DNA from: Singulisphaera sp. GP187
GTDB lineage: Bacteria; Planctomycetota; Phycisphaerae; Phycisphaerales; SM1A02
Direction of reading: 5' to 3'
Length of the DNA stretch: 64,000 nt
Assembly (NCBI GenBank): GCA_945862215.1
Contig: CAMAXY010000005.1
Span: 21,466-85,465, forward strand
The position numbers and the translations under genes are program-made. The notes under the pieces were generated by a model. The model had not been told where the DNA came from. It did no database searches and was given only the letters and a program-made list of their open reading frames with translations. Below, piece by piece: positions 8,116 to 17,753 of the stretch. How positions within the stretch are numbered: position 1 is the stretch's first letter; each line of letters opens with the position of its first letter.

Positions 8116-9591
8116 ATGTATTTCCCACGCAACCATTTATCGTTCGTGATCGCTGTCTTGTGCAGTGCACACTCCGCTTCCGCCGCTGTTCGTTATGTCG
8201 ATGCAACGCTTGCCTCAGGATTGAACAACGGCACATCATGGGCCGATGCGTATCAGGGAACGACTGCAGTCGTGACTGCTCTCAATGCGAGCGTTTCTGG
8301 CGATCAGATTTGGGTGAAGGCAGGAACATATAAGCCAACGACCACCACGACGCGAACCATCTGGCACACGATGAAGACTGGTGTTGCGTTGTATGGCGGA
8401 TTCGCTGGCACCGAGACAATGGTGAGCGAGAGAGATATTTCACTGAACGTCACCAAGCTCACTGGCGATTTGCTTGGCAACGATAATGGGACTGTCACCA
8501 ACCTGGCAGACAATTCGTATCACGTTGTCGTCGCAAGCAGTGTTGCAAACACCGCAATTCTCGATGGATTCTCGATCGTCGGTGGATATGCCAACGGCGC
8601 AACGGCATCCAATTATGACAAGGGCGGCGGAATTTTGATTCTCACCAGCGGAAGTCCAACCGTTCGAAATTGCAAATTCATCGGCAATCGCTGCACATTT
8701 GGTGGTGGTGCGGGATACATCTTTGGAGCGAATGGAACATTCCAAGGCTGCGAATTCACTGACAATGTTGGTGGATCCTATGGTGGAGCATTTGATACCA
8801 ACGGAACCACCGTCACATGGGAACGTTGCATCTTCACAAATAATTCGGCGTCACGCGCTGGCGCGATCGAGTCGTATGGAAGTTCGCAAACGAAAATCAC
8901 CAATTGCGTTTTTCGTTTGAACAAAGCGACGAGCACGAATTCTGGTGGCGCAGTTTGGGCGGGCACAACTTCGACCGTCACAGTTCGCGATTCGACATTT
9001 GTTGGCAACACGACAACTGCAACAACAGGCGCAGGTTTTTACAACACAAGCGGATCAAGCACGCTGGCCAACTGCATTTTCTGGGGCAACACAGGCTCGG
9101 GCAGTGCGACTGCGAATAATCAAATTACCGCTGCGGGCGGAACAAATACAGTCAGTTATTCCCTCGTTCAAGGCGGAGCAACAGGAACTGGCAACCTGAA
9201 CGTCGATCCACTTTTCGTCAATCTCGCTGCAGGCGACCTTCACTTGCAGGCAACCTCTCCCGCGATCGATGCGGGCAGCAATACTTTGATTCCCACGGGA
9301 ATTACCGTCGATCGCGATGGGCTCACTCGCCGCGTCGATATAACGACAGTGGTCGATACAGGAATTGGTCCAGCGCCAGTTGTCGATATGGGTGCATATG
9401 AAGTTCAAGGTCCGCCACCGCCACCACCATGTCCAGCAGACTTGAATCGCGATCAAGTAATCAGCGGCCCAGATCTTACGATTCTGCTCTCAAGTTGGGC
9501 AACAGCTGGAGGCGATGTCAACGGCGATGGTTATACCGATGGTGGCGACCTGGCCGAGGTGCTTTCAGGTTGGGGTCTGTGTCCCCAATAA
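8116..9591 (+). CDS. Secreted right-handed beta-helix protein with C-terminal dockerin-type tail
   Basis: A 491-residue protein with a signal peptide ending near SAHSASA. Residues about 25-420 have the pattern of a parallel beta-helix of the chlamydial-Pmp/pectate-lyase type: repeated GGGI/GGAF/GGAVW turns, NCxF and FxxN motifs (KNC/TNCVF, ANCIFWGN), and DADLHLQATSPAIDAG-like end. A proline run (PPPPPPC) leads to residues 439-491, CPADLNRDQVISGPDLTILLSSW...GDVNGDGYTDGGDLAEVL, two EF-hand-like dockerin halves as in the GC-type dockerin tails of Phycisphaerae. Probably displayed at or anchored to the cell surface; substrate unknown. It is monocistronic. Confidence 0.85.
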   Translation: MYFPRNHLSFVIAVLCSAHSASAAVRYVDATLASGLNNGTSWADAYQGTTAVVTALNASVSGDQIWVKAGTYKPTTTTTRTIWHTMKTGVALYGGFAGTETMVSERDISLNVTKLTGDLLGNDNGTVTNLADNSYHVVVASSVANTAILDGFSIVGGYANGATASNYDKGGGILILTSGSPTVRNCKFIGNRCTFGGGAGYIFGANGTFQGCEFTDNVGGSYGGAFDTNGTTVTWERCIFTNNSASRAGAIESYGSSQTKITNCVFRLNKATSTNSGGAVWAGTTSTVTVRDSTFVGNTTTATTGAGFYNTSGSSTLANCIFWGNTGSGSATANNQITAAGGTNTVSYSLVQGGATGTGNLNVDPLFVNLAAGDLHLQATSPAIDAGSNTLIPTGITVDRDGLTRRVDITTVVDTGIGPAPVVDMGAYEVQGPPPPPPCPADLNRDQVISGPDLTILLSSWATAGGDVNGDGYTDGGDLAEVLSGWGLCPQ

Positions 9592-9684
9592 GATTTCTGA
9601 TCGAAGAGTGATCGAATTCTGTTTCTGCCGAGTGTGCGAAAGCGCAATCGATGCCTTCGCTAGCATCACCCATAAGGTGATGGC

Positions 9685-10368
9685 GTGAATCATTTTCAAG
9701 ATGTAGTGATGCAAAGCACTCGAGATTGGCCAAGCGAGCGATTCGAATTGCTCTGGCAACAAGTCGTTGTCGCTGCGCCCACTGGGCCATTCACAATTGA
9801 ACAAGTCGCGGCAATGCCGGTGATCACACATCCTGATTGGGGGAATGTTCCCGCAAGTGCGTGGGTGCAGATCACTGGAAAATTGGAACAGCGAACACCG
9901 ATGGGATCTGTGCATCCCGACGGAGAAGAATGGTTCGTGCGAACAAGCGAAGGAAATCCAATCGCCGTCTATGTGATGACGCAGTCGCAGTATCCAGTTG
10001 GATCGCTCGTTTCAATCATTGGGCGAGATGCTGGAACGATTCGTTTGGCGGATCGTCAAGGAACACTGCGCGAATATCCTGCGGTGATTGGCCGTCCAAT
10101 TGAACGCTCGGCAGCGCGCGAAATGCAAGTCGCATCAAAGGGAGCAAGTGTTGGATTCCCCGTCGGACTGATCGCGATTTTCGCTGTAATTGTCTTAATT
10201 GGCGCATGGTTCGGCGTTCGTGTGATGGCGAAGCGTTCGTCGGCAATGGGCGCGAGTCGAATTCGTGCCGTTGCAGATCGTGCTCGCGAGCGCGCAGGAT
10301 TCGCAGGAACAAACTCTGCATCGACATCTGCATCAAAACCCCTTTCATCAAAGAGTGAGAATTCATGA
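9685..10368 (+). CDS. Membrane-anchored protein of unknown function upstream of aroB
   Basis: A 227-residue protein starting with GTG behind AAGGTGA. Residues about 50-145 form a soluble domain that I do not recognise (QITGKLEQRTPMG, WFVRTSEGNPIAVYVM, VSIIGRDAGTIRL), possibly an OB-like barrel from its alternating pattern. Residues about 157-177 are one transmembrane helix (VGLIAIFAVIVLIGAWFGVRV), followed by a basic, Ala/Arg-rich tail that should be cytoplasmic. Its stop overlaps the aroB start (ATGA), so the two are translationally coupled; no functional link to the shikimate pathway is evident. Confidence 0.6.
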   Translation: MNHFQDVVMQSTRDWPSERFELLWQQVVVAAPTGPFTIEQVAAMPVITHPDWGNVPASAWVQITGKLEQRTPMGSVHPDGEEWFVRTSEGNPIAVYVMTQSQYPVGSLVSIIGRDAGTIRLADRQGTLREYPAVIGRPIERSAAREMQVASKGASVGFPVGLIAIFAVIVLIGAWFGVRVMAKRSSAMGASRIRAVADRARERAGFAGTNSASTSASKPLSSKSENS

Positions 10369-11519
10369 CACGCGAACTTATTCAGCGCATGGGAAACGAA
10401 ACTGCTCCGGTGATCATCGGCAGTGGAATACTCTCTTCGATTGCACAACACATTCGTCGAGCGAATGGCGGCAAGAATCCATTGAAGATTCTGATCGTCT
10501 TGGATGAAGCTGTTGCAACAACTTGGGCATCAGTTGTTGAGCAGTCGTTGAAGAACGATGCGGCGACGGGCGCAGAGATTTCACAGGTTTCCATTCTTGC
10601 GACAGAGCCCAACAAATCCGCTCATTCCTGGTCGAAAGTTATGGACGCGGCCGTGCGCGCGGACTTGGATCGACAAGGAATGATTATTGCGGTTGGTGGG
10701 GGAATTGTCACGGATATCGCAGGATTCTGCGCTGCAACTTACCTGCGCGGAATTGCTTGGGTCGCAGTGCCCACGACTCTTCTGGGTATGGTCGATGCAG
10801 CGATTGGGGGAAAGACTGGAATGAATCTTCCGCTTGCTGAAGCTCTGGGCGAAATTCACTGGGGGAAAAATCTTGCCGGTGCATTCTGGCCTCCGTCGGC
10901 AGTGGTCGCTGATACGCAAGCGCTCACAACATTGTCGCCACGAAACTTTCGTGCAGGGCTTGCAGAATGTCTCAAACATTCGATGTTGGTGGATGCATCA
11001 ATCGAGCCACTGCTCGCTTCGGCGCTTGCGATTTACACCAGCAGCGAGCCCGTGGATCAATGGAAGATGATCGATTTGATTGCGCGCTCAGCTGCGGTCA
11101 AGTTGGACATCGTCGCGGCCGATCCTCCCGAAGCCAATCAGCGAATGCTGTTGAACCTCGGTCACACATTTGCCCACGCGATCGAATCGCAATTCTCCAG
11201 TGAACTGCTCCATGGAGAAGCGGTCGCATTGGGGCTCGTCGCCGCCGCCGCGGCCTCTGCCGCATCGGGTCGAATGACTGCCTCTGGGGCCGCAAGTGTT
11301 CGAGATCGAGTCGCAGCGCTTGGCTTTCAAGTCAAGTTGCCGCAGTCGGCAACCGTCGAAACACTCGAAAAAGCCGCAGGATTCGACAAAAAACGGGTTG
11401 AAGGATCGCTGACGCTCATTTTGCCCAAGACCGGCGGCGGCGCAGACATCGTTCGCAAAGCTGATCCAGAATTGTTGCGCGTGGGATTGCGAGCGATCGG
11501 CGCAGTCGACTCGGTTTGA
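10365..11519 (+). CDS. aroB: 3-dehydroquinate synthase
   Basis: Converts DAHP to 3-dehydroquinate, the second step of the shikimate pathway, using NAD and a divalent metal. Family motifs are in order: GGGIVTDIAGFCAATYLRGI (NAD site), VPTTLLGMVDAAIGGKTGMN, a RAGLAECLKH segment with metal-ligand Glu, and LLNLGHTFAHAIE and LLHGEAVALG with the metal-binding histidines. The 384-residue length is normal. A short LGEIHWGKNLAGAFWPP segment replaces the common KNLVGAFHQP and is slightly extended. The start is coupled by a 4-base overlap to the membrane protein upstream. Confidence 0.95.
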   Translation: MTRELIQRMGNETAPVIIGSGILSSIAQHIRRANGGKNPLKILIVLDEAVATTWASVVEQSLKNDAATGAEISQVSILATEPNKSAHSWSKVMDAAVRADLDRQGMIIAVGGGIVTDIAGFCAATYLRGIAWVAVPTTLLGMVDAAIGGKTGMNLPLAEALGEIHWGKNLAGAFWPPSAVVADTQALTTLSPRNFRAGLAECLKHSMLVDASIEPLLASALAIYTSSEPVDQWKMIDLIARSAAVKLDIVAADPPEANQRMLLNLGHTFAHAIESQFSSELLHGEAVALGLVAAAAASAASGRMTASGAASVRDRVAALGFQVKLPQSATVETLEKAAGFDKKRVEGSLTLILPKTGGGADIVRKADPELLRVGLRAIGAVDSV

Positions 11520-11626
11520 GATTTGCTTTGGACTCGCTTCTGAGTTGCTCCAAATTTGGTTTTGCCCTGATTCAGATTTCTCCAGACTTCAAGAGAAGTG
11601 GGCAAGTCTGTCGATCTTGAGGCAAG

Positions 11627-12619
11627 ATGCGTGTGATTGCAATCGTGAATCAGAAAGGTGGAAGTGGCAAGACCACCACAGCGGTCAACCTTGCCGCGGT
11701 TCTTGCCGCACGCAAACAGCGAACGCTCTTGGTCGACCTCGATCCACAAGGTCACTGTGGACTTGCTTTGGGTGTTCCCGCAGCTCGAATTGAGGTGGGA
11801 ATCGAAGATGCACTTCGACAAGGAAGTGGCACAGCGCTTTTGGACGACGGACTATTTTGGGAGCCCGCGCCAGGATTGGTTTTGGCTCCATGCACAGTCA
11901 ACTTAGCGATGCTCGAAGCTCCTGGCGGTCCGCTGCACGATGCGCCAGATCGAGATCGTCGTCTCGCAGGACTTCTTGATCGAGTTGCGCCACGATTTGA
12001 GTGGTGCATCATCGATTGTCCTCCTCACATTGGACTTCTTGTCTTTAATGCACTGCGCGCTTGCGATGAAGTAATCATTCCCATCGAAACGGGATACTTC
12101 GCATTTCGCGCAGCTGAACGGCAAGTGTCAACAATCCGAGCAGTTGCAGACAAACTTCAAAGGCCAATTGCAATTCGAGTCCTCCCAACCTTAGTCCGTC
12201 AAGAATCCCGCATTTCACAGGACATTTTAGCGGCAATCGACCGTACGTTTGGAGAAAATGTGGTGCCAACGATGATCCGCGAACATGATGTTTTGCGTGA
12301 AGCGGCGGGATTTGGTCAGCCTGTAACCGAATACGCGCCAACATCCGATGCACGTAAAGATTTCGAGAGACTTGCAGATTGGATGATCTCTCAAGACATC
12401 ACTGCGCAGCGGGCAGGAGGAGTCGCAGCGGGAAGCGACTCGTCCAATCCAGATGCAGCAGTGTTCGCTCAACTTTCTGCGCCGCGAACGAACACGCGTT
12501 CAGTCGAGCCACCAATTGTCGAAATCGAAGTGCAAAGTCCAGCACCATCTGTTGGCGAGGGTCGAATGGGAGAGGTTGCCGAGCGATTACGCGCGACGAA
12601 ATTGGATCAAGCCATATGA
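11627..12619 (+). CDS. ParA/MinD-family ATPase
   Basis: A 330-residue deviant-Walker ATPase. The P loop is [14 protein letters not shown] (signature lysine present), the A' motif is [10 protein letters not shown], and the switch II/Walker B region is [11 protein letters not shown]. The C-terminal 70 residues are a low-complexity extension beyond the ATPase fold. No parB gene and no parS-like palindrome were seen nearby. Its stop overlaps the start of the next gene by 4 bases, so the neighbour is the likely partner. Whether it segregates DNA or positions a protein complex cannot be told from sequence. Confidence 0.85.
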   Translation: MRVIAIVNQKGGSGKTTTAVNLAAVLAARKQRTLLVDLDPQGHCGLALGVPAARIEVGIEDALRQGSGTALLDDGLFWEPAPGLVLAPCTVNLAMLEAPGGPLHDAPDRDRRLAGLLDRVAPRFEWCIIDCPPHIGLLVFNALRACDEVIIPIETGYFAFRAAERQVSTIRAVADKLQRPIAIRVLPTLVRQESRISQDILAAIDRTFGENVVPTMIREHDVLREAAGFGQPVTEYAPTSDARKDFERLADWMISQDITAQRAGGVAAGSDSSNPDAAVFAQLSAPRTNTRSVEPPIVEIEVQSPAPSVGEGRMGEVAERLRATKLDQAI

Positions 12620-13878
12620 GCCGCGCCACCGACGACTTTGATGGAATCACTTCAGCATTTCTTGGCGGAGGTTCAAACATTTCCAAGCAGTCTGGATTTG
12701 TAAAAGGTTCTCCGTCGAGTTCTCGGCATGGGCAGCCGATGCCGACATTGCTGATCGTGGGAAATGTTCCAACACTCGCAGGAATTTGGATTGCTCAGTA
12801 CGCAGACCAACACGCTCGAACATCTGGTCCAGTTGCGCTGATTCGTCTCGATGGTGCAGCAAGTCGTGGCGAGGTCTATCGAGCTCAAGGTCGCGCTCTT
12901 CCAACTGAAGGAGGAGCATGGATGGAACGCGCGAGCGTCTTTGCACGATCGTGGATCGTCTGCACGGATTGCCAAAGCGATGCATCGGCGATTGCGCTTT
13001 CTGGATGTTCGTTGGTATTGCTCAGCGGAACAGATGAAACTGCGATTGCTGCAGCAAAAAAGACAATTGAAGCAGTTGTGCAAGCTGGGAAAGTGGGGGG
13101 CGCAGAGCCGTGCGAAATTGTACTCGCATTTGTTGGATCCCCAGAAACATCAGCGCAAGCAGCATGCAATTCTTTGATCGCATGGGCGGCAGAGCGAACG
13201 ATCTCTGTTCGCTTGTCGCTTGGTGCACATTCTCCTCGAGTCGATCGAGTCGAATCTTCGGGTCCTGTTCCGCTTGCGATGTTGAGCTCGCTCGATGTTG
13301 CCGCTGCTCTGGAATTTATTGGAATTGCAATGAATGGAAATCCAGATCGATTTTCGGATCGAGAGCGACCAATGGCGCGCCCTGCAATCGCATCGCCGCA
13401 AGCGCATATGGTGCAAGCGCAGGATCCAGCTGACATCGCGCCCAAAGTTGTCGCTCCTTCGATTTCTGCGCAGAAGCCAACAGTCTCTCAGCAGGATTCA
13501 TCCACAACTAGCAACGGAGTTGTGCGAGATTATTTCCCTGAATTCACAGCTCTCGCATTCAATTGCCCAGATGCTGCAAATGTCCAATTGGCATCAGATG
13601 AATTTTCAGCGCTGCACTTGATTCAATCAAACACTGGCGCAAATGGCCTTCGAATTTCCGCTGGTTGGGCGCGTGCGAATTGGAAATTGCTCTGCGCTGC
13701 TTGTCCGCAACTCAATTCCTCAAACGCGCGAATCATCGAACACATCTTGCTCGATGATGCACGCGATGCAGCGCTTCTGCACCGAACTGGCGTCTTGCTT
13801 CACGCACGTATCGATGTTGCGGTCATGGGTACAGTTGTACGCCGTCGAGTCGATCTGAATTCTTCAGAAACCGCATGA
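12616..13878 (+). CDS. Unknown protein coupled to ParA-like ATPase
   Basis: I start at the ATG at 12616, inside the ATGA overlap with the ATPase gene, not at the longer track ORF at 12379, which would lie inside the ATPase gene. It is 420 residues. Residues about 35-215 begin [21 protein letters not shown] and look like a Rossmann/P-loop-like fold without a canonical Walker A lysine. Residues about 220-330 are linker-like, rich in Ser/Ala/Gln. A C-terminal module ([22 protein letters not shown] to RRRVDLN) is the best conserved-looking part. I do not recognise the family. Gene coupling suggests a dedicated partner or adaptor of the ATPase. Confidence 0.6.
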   Translation: MSRATDDFDGITSAFLGGGSNISKQSGFVKGSPSSSRHGQPMPTLLIVGNVPTLAGIWIAQYADQHARTSGPVALIRLDGAASRGEVYRAQGRALPTEGGAWMERASVFARSWIVCTDCQSDASAIALSGCSLVLLSGTDETAIAAAKKTIEAVVQAGKVGGAEPCEIVLAFVGSPETSAQAACNSLIAWAAERTISVRLSLGAHSPRVDRVESSGPVPLAMLSSLDVAAALEFIGIAMNGNPDRFSDRERPMARPAIASPQAHMVQAQDPADIAPKVVAPSISAQKPTVSQQDSSTTSNGVVRDYFPEFTALAFNCPDAANVQLASDEFSALHLIQSNTGANGLRISAGWARANWKLLCAACPQLNSSNARIIEHILLDDARDAALLHRTGVLLHARIDVAVMGTVVRRRVDLNSSETA

Positions 13879-13888
13879 TTCCAGAGGT

Positions 13889-14884
13889 TTATCGCCGCTC
13901 AGCGAGCGCGGCATTCCAGACTCGAAGCCAATTTTGATGCGCAAATTTTGAGCATGCAGTCGCGCTCCAGCCGCACGAAGCCAATGCATTAGTCAAAGCC
14001 TCAAAGTGTTCAGGTCCGCGCAATCCTTCTGGCGCCGAAGCTGGTCCAAACCCACCATCGAGATCAGATCCAAGAACGCAGACATCGTCGCACTCAGCCA
14101 GCGTGGCAATATGCTCAACATGATCAAGCGCATCATTCAAAGTGGCTGGCCGATCGACCGCCAGGAACTTGCCGTACAAATTCAATCCGACGACTCCGCC
14201 GCGCCGAGTGATTTCGCGCACTTGATCGTCGCGGATATGACGTTGATTCGATCCCATGAAAGTGCGAGCGTTGGAATGCGATGCCACGATTGGCCGAGTC
14301 GTTGCGCCGACGAGATCATCGAACGCAGCATCCGAAAGATGACTTGCATCATGCACTATGCCAAGCGAATCGAATGCTGCAACCACATCGCGACCAGCTG
14401 CAGTCAACCCTCCGCCATTCGAATTTCCGCCTGCGAATCGCGAACCAAGCGCCCAAGTCAATCCACACATTCGCACGCCGCGCGTATGCCACCGAGCAAC
14501 ATCATCTGCATCTCGAATGGGATCAGCGCCTTCCATCAGAATCAGCAATCGCGTTTTACTTTCATCGGCAAGGTCTTCGCGCGTGCGAACAATGCGCACG
14601 AGTCCTTCACTTTCGAGAGTTTCGTAATAAGACATTTGCAATTCGGCCGCGCGATTTGCACCAGTCCAATCACTTGCATCGCGATATCCCCATGGTTTCG
14701 TGGATGCGTCTGAACCCATCTCCACAAAAATGGTTGCAGCGATCACGCCGACATTTCCACGCCGAAGCGCGGGAAGACTGACGCAGCGATCTTCACCATT
14801 GACGGGTTCACGTCGAATATCACCGCATTGCATCGCGATATATGCGAGATCAAGATGGCCATCAATCCATGCGAGTGACATCAC
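13889..14884 (-). CDS. Membrane dipeptidase-like metallohydrolase (peptidase family M19)
   Basis: Family M19 (renal dipeptidase type) zinc enzymes cleave dipeptides. The gene shows the ordered metal-ligand motifs: WIDGHLDLAY (HxD near the N-terminus), LILMEGADPI (Glu ligand), VHDASHLSDAAF and PIVASHSNAR (two His ligands), and RRGGVVGLNLYG after them. It is 331 residues with no signal peptide, so it is probably cytoplasmic. ATG codons at 14884 and 14881 are equally good. It is convergent with the preceding operon and has no partner gene. Exact substrate unknown. Confidence 0.88.
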   Translation of the reverse strand: MMSLAWIDGHLDLAYIAMQCGDIRREPVNGEDRCVSLPALRRGNVGVIAATIFVEMGSDASTKPWGYRDASDWTGANRAAELQMSYYETLESEGLVRIVRTREDLADESKTRLLILMEGADPIRDADDVARWHTRGVRMCGLTWALGSRFAGGNSNGGGLTAAGRDVVAAFDSLGIVHDASHLSDAAFDDLVGATTRPIVASHSNARTFMGSNQRHIRDDQVREITRRGGVVGLNLYGKFLAVDRPATLNDALDHVEHIATLAECDDVCVLGSDLDGGFGPASAPEGLRGPEHFEALTNALASCGWSATACSKFAHQNWLRVWNAALAERR

Positions 14885-14930
14885 ATCAGACTAGTCGTTT
14901 GGCATCTTGATCGACTACGATGGATATTCA

Positions 14931-15407
14931 ATGAGTGTCGCTTCAACATCCGCGCCAGTTGCAAGAGGACAAGGGCAGCGTCTTTCGATCCAAGAGCGTT
15001 TGACCATCACGGCGCTCTCGCTCTGCGCGATCATGCTCTTGTCCGTGGCGGCGTGGCTTCAGCCTGCTTCTGCAGGAATGGGAACACATACGCAACTCGG
15101 AATCCCAGCATGTTCATGGCCCGCCACGGTTGGCTTGCCGTGTCCAAGTTGTGGAATGACAACGGCATTCGCACTCGCGGCAGATGGCAGATTCTTTGAC
15201 TCTTTTCTGGCGCAACCGATGGGTTTTTTGCTTGCAGTTGCCACAGCTGGATTCGCAGTCGTCTCGGCATACGCGGCGCTTACAGGCTCTCGAATGCTCA
15301 GTGCAATCACCGATAAAATTGGCGGGAGATTTTGGTGGTTTTTTGGCGCCGCAATTCTGTTGTCGTGGGGCTATAAGATGCTGACCTTGAGAGGATTGAT
15401 TGCATGA
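14931..15407 (+). CDS. DUF2752-type membrane protein
   Basis: A 158-residue protein starting from ATG 14931. It has hydrophobic helices near residues 27-47, 85-107 and 125-148, with a central conserved block PACSWPATVGLPCPSCGMTTAF that is diagnostic for the DUF2752 family of unknown function (two Cys-containing turns between membrane helices). It overlaps the next gene by 4 bases and starts a four-gene coupled run. The CPxCG motif could bind metal or be redox-active, but this is not established. Confidence 0.75.
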   Translation: MSVASTSAPVARGQGQRLSIQERLTITALSLCAIMLLSVAAWLQPASAGMGTHTQLGIPACSWPATVGLPCPSCGMTTAFALAADGRFFDSFLAQPMGFLLAVATAGFAVVSAYAALTGSRMLSAITDKIGGRFWWFFGAAILLSWGYKMLTLRGLIA

Positions 15408-16120
15408 ACAAGCGCATGGACAATATTCAACGACTGCGAAAGACTTCATGCGTGGCAGCACGCATCTGTTGCCTTCTGACGATGGCATCGCTTCTTCCGA
15501 TGAGTGGCTGCATTCTGGCGGGACTCAGTTCTGCAATCGGTGCAAATATTGAAAAGGAAAAGCAAATCGAAGTGCTTGCAAAGTATCGCGGACTTGAAAA
15601 TAAATCGGTTGCGGTGCTCGCGCATTCGGATCAGCGGACGTCGTATGAGTTTCCAACTGCGATTCCAAACATCATCGGCAATGTGGTGCTGATCTTGGAC
15701 AAAAATGTTCCAGGTGTTCGAGTGCTTGATCCTCGCTATTCGGTGACATGGATGCATCAGACACCAGGGTGGCCGACAAGCCCACTCGCAGATCTCGCCA
15801 TTGAACTGGATGTCGATCGCGTGATCGTGATCGATATCTTTGAATACCGCTTAAATCCAGAAGGAAACAGTTTTCTTTGGGATGGCGTCGCAGGAGCAAA
15901 TGTCAGCGTCGTGGAGCGAGACGGTATTGATCCAGATTCATTCGCTGAAGAATTTCAGGTCATTTCGAAATTCCCAGATATGGAAGGAATCGGCAAAGCG
16001 CAGGCAGGTCCTCGCGAAATCGAAATTGGTTTGCAGAAAACATTTGTCGATCAAGTGGGATTTCTTTTCTATGACCATGCCGAGGAAAAATATCCTGATC
16101 GTGGAATCAGGCGCAAATGA
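15404..16120 (+). CDS. Lipoprotein of unknown function (member 1 of pair)
   Basis: A 238-residue protein whose N-terminal signal ends in a lipobox (LPMSGC), so it should be lipid-anchored. The mature part contains a segment KSVAVLAHSDQRTSYEFP and a strand-rich block IELDVDRVIVIDIFEYRL that parallels LGAEQVVYVEIDEFNL in the next gene, indicating a shared fold. The layout resembles envelope lipoproteins with a GNNA/LpoB-like alpha-beta domain, but I cannot assign a family. It overlaps both neighbours by 4 bases (ATGA). Confidence 0.6.
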   Translation: MNKRMDNIQRLRKTSCVAARICCLLTMASLLPMSGCILAGLSSAIGANIEKEKQIEVLAKYRGLENKSVAVLAHSDQRTSYEFPTAIPNIIGNVVLILDKNVPGVRVLDPRYSVTWMHQTPGWPTSPLADLAIELDVDRVIVIDIFEYRLNPEGNSFLWDGVAGANVSVVERDGIDPDSFAEEFQVISKFPDMEGIGKAQAGPREIEIGLQKTFVDQVGFLFYDHAEEKYPDRGIRRK

Positions 16121-16800
16121 ATCGATCTCGGCAGAAATTTCTCCAGCTGCAATTCCGCGCGACCGCAATCTCTGTGATATGCGCTGCTGTTTTGTTGGTC
16201 GCTGGATGTAATTATCTTCTTCCCGCCAGCTACATCATTGAAGGGCCGCCTAAAGCACCTGCTGCGTTTGAACTTCCATCCAAGCGAACGGTCGTCATTG
16301 TGGATGACAAAATAAATCGAATGCCTCGCGTTGCGCTGCGGGTTGGTATTGGCGATTCTGTCGGCACGCATTTGCTGGAAAACGACGTTGTTCCAGAAAC
16401 GATCACCACGCGGGATGCGGTCGCATTGATTCGACGAATGGACACTGCATCAAAGCCGATTTCGATCCAGCGGATATGCGAATCACTCGGCGCGGAGCAA
16501 GTTGTCTATGTCGAAATCGACGAATTTAATTTGTCGGGCGGTCGTGAAGAGGGCGGGCCAGAAGCAGTGGCTTTAGTCAAGGTCCTCGACATTGCAAACG
16601 GATCTCGTCTTTGGCCCACGGCGGGATCAGAAGCGGTCCAGAGTTTTTTGCAAGACATCAATCCATCTCTGATCACAACAAGTGCTGGACGAAGAGAAGT
16701 TGAAGACAAGCTTGCGGAAAAGTTGGGCGAAGATATTGCAAAACTGTTCTACGCCCACGAAAGACGCGAACTTGGCGGTCGCCTTGGTGTGAAGAAGTGA
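16117..16800 (+). CDS. Lipoprotein of unknown function (member 2 of pair)
   Basis: A 227-residue protein with a signal peptide ending in lipobox LLVAGC. It shares the AEQVVYVEIDEFNL-type strand and overall arrangement with the previous lipoprotein and ends in a charged helix (EDKLAEKLGEDIAKLFYAHERRE). The two lipoproteins may form a complex. It overlaps the next gene by 4 bases (GTGA, next start GTG). Function unknown. Confidence 0.6.
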   Translation: MNRSRQKFLQLQFRATAISVICAAVLLVAGCNYLLPASYIIEGPPKAPAAFELPSKRTVVIVDDKINRMPRVALRVGIGDSVGTHLLENDVVPETITTRDAVALIRRMDTASKPISIQRICESLGAEQVVYVEIDEFNLSGGREEGGPEAVALVKVLDIANGSRLWPTAGSEAVQSFLQDINPSLITTSAGRREVEDKLAEKLGEDIAKLFYAHERRELGGRLGVKK

Positions 16801-17753
16801 TTGGTCGTGTGAGGTTGAGTCATCTGCCACGTGCGGGAATCTTGCACCTTGTGCAAACAACTGGTGATGTCGGTTGGACTGCAGGAGCGATGACTGGCGA
16901 TTCGATCGCAGACATGCGGATCGCAGTCGGCCCTTCTGCCGTCAGTCATTCAAATCGAGCACTGTTGATTGCATTCAACAGCATTCTGACCGCACCGCTC
17001 GGCATCGAACGATTGCTTGTGCGCCGATTGCAAGCGTGGGTTCAACGCCATGGAACTTGCCCACAAAAAATCATGGCTTATGGCGCAGCTGCTGGAGATC
17101 TTGCTCATGCATCGCTTCCTGGTGTTGATCGGGTTGTTCATCTGGAACCTCCGGCGCAGGCACAAAGAAATTGTGCGCAAGCTGCGACCGAATATTGGAG
17201 ACGAACTGCAGAGTTGCAGCGGGATGATGTGCGAAGAAGTCTTGGGATTTCTGAAAGTGCATTGGTGATCTTGGCTGTTGGTGATCGCGCGGATTCGATC
17301 GATGCTCGAGCAGCATTTGCTGCAAGTGGTCGAGCAGTGTTAGGCGGCGCCAATGTTGTGCTGATCGTTCCGACGCGGGCTCAATGGGTTTTGGAAACGA
17401 AGCGGCATGCGCGAATTTCACGAATGGAAGATCAGTTTATGGCGATCGATGGAGCGGAGATTCCAAGTTCACTTTGGCTTGCAGCAGATGCAATGTTATT
17501 GCAAGCCCGAGGGGATGAATCGGAGAGTCGATGGTGGGGATGGTGTCGATGGTGGGCGCTCGCTGCAGGCATTGGCGTGATCCACGATTCATGTATCGAA
17601 CAGTGCGAGGGAACTCTTGCTTTTACACGCGGTGATCGCGATGAACTTGTGCGGCTTTTGATTCAGATTGCTGACGATTGTGGGGCGGGTGGAAGCATGT
17701 TGCGAGCCTTGTCTGAGTGCGCGATTCGAAGTGCACAAGCGGCGGCGAAATAG
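16797..17753 (+). CDS. Possible GT-B-fold glycosyltransferase-like protein
   Basis: A 318-residue protein starting with GTG. The central block RRSLGISESALVILAVGDRADSID resembles the start of the nucleotide-binding half of GT4-type glycosyltransferases (RxxLGxxxxxxVxLxxG). Later segments (ANVVLIVP, SLWLAADAMLLQAR) fit the alternating strands of that fold. The usual EPFGxxxxE donor-binding motif is not visible, so catalytic activity is doubtful. It is the last gene of the coupled DUF2752-lipoprotein-lipoprotein operon and runs up to repeat copy A. Confidence 0.45.
   Translation: MIGRVRLSHLPRAGILHLVQTTGDVGWTAGAMTGDSIADMRIAVGPSAVSHSNRALLIAFNSILTAPLGIERLLVRRLQAWVQRHGTCPQKIMAYGAAAGDLAHASLPGVDRVVHLEPPAQAQRNCAQAATEYWRRTAELQRDDVRRSLGISESALVILAVGDRADSIDARAAFAASGRAVLGGANVVLIVPTRAQWVLETKRHARISRMEDQFMAIDGAEIPSSLWLAADAMLLQARGDESESRWWGWCRWWALAAGIGVIHDSCIEQCEGTLAFTRGDRDELVRLLIQIADDCGAGGSMLRALSECAIRSAQAAAK

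Noticed and set aside
7833-8149. Short ORFs 7833-8069, 7838-8149 and 7878-8072
   Set aside because: They run through tRNA-Glu(TTC) and a 12-bp tandem repeat and have low-complexity translations.
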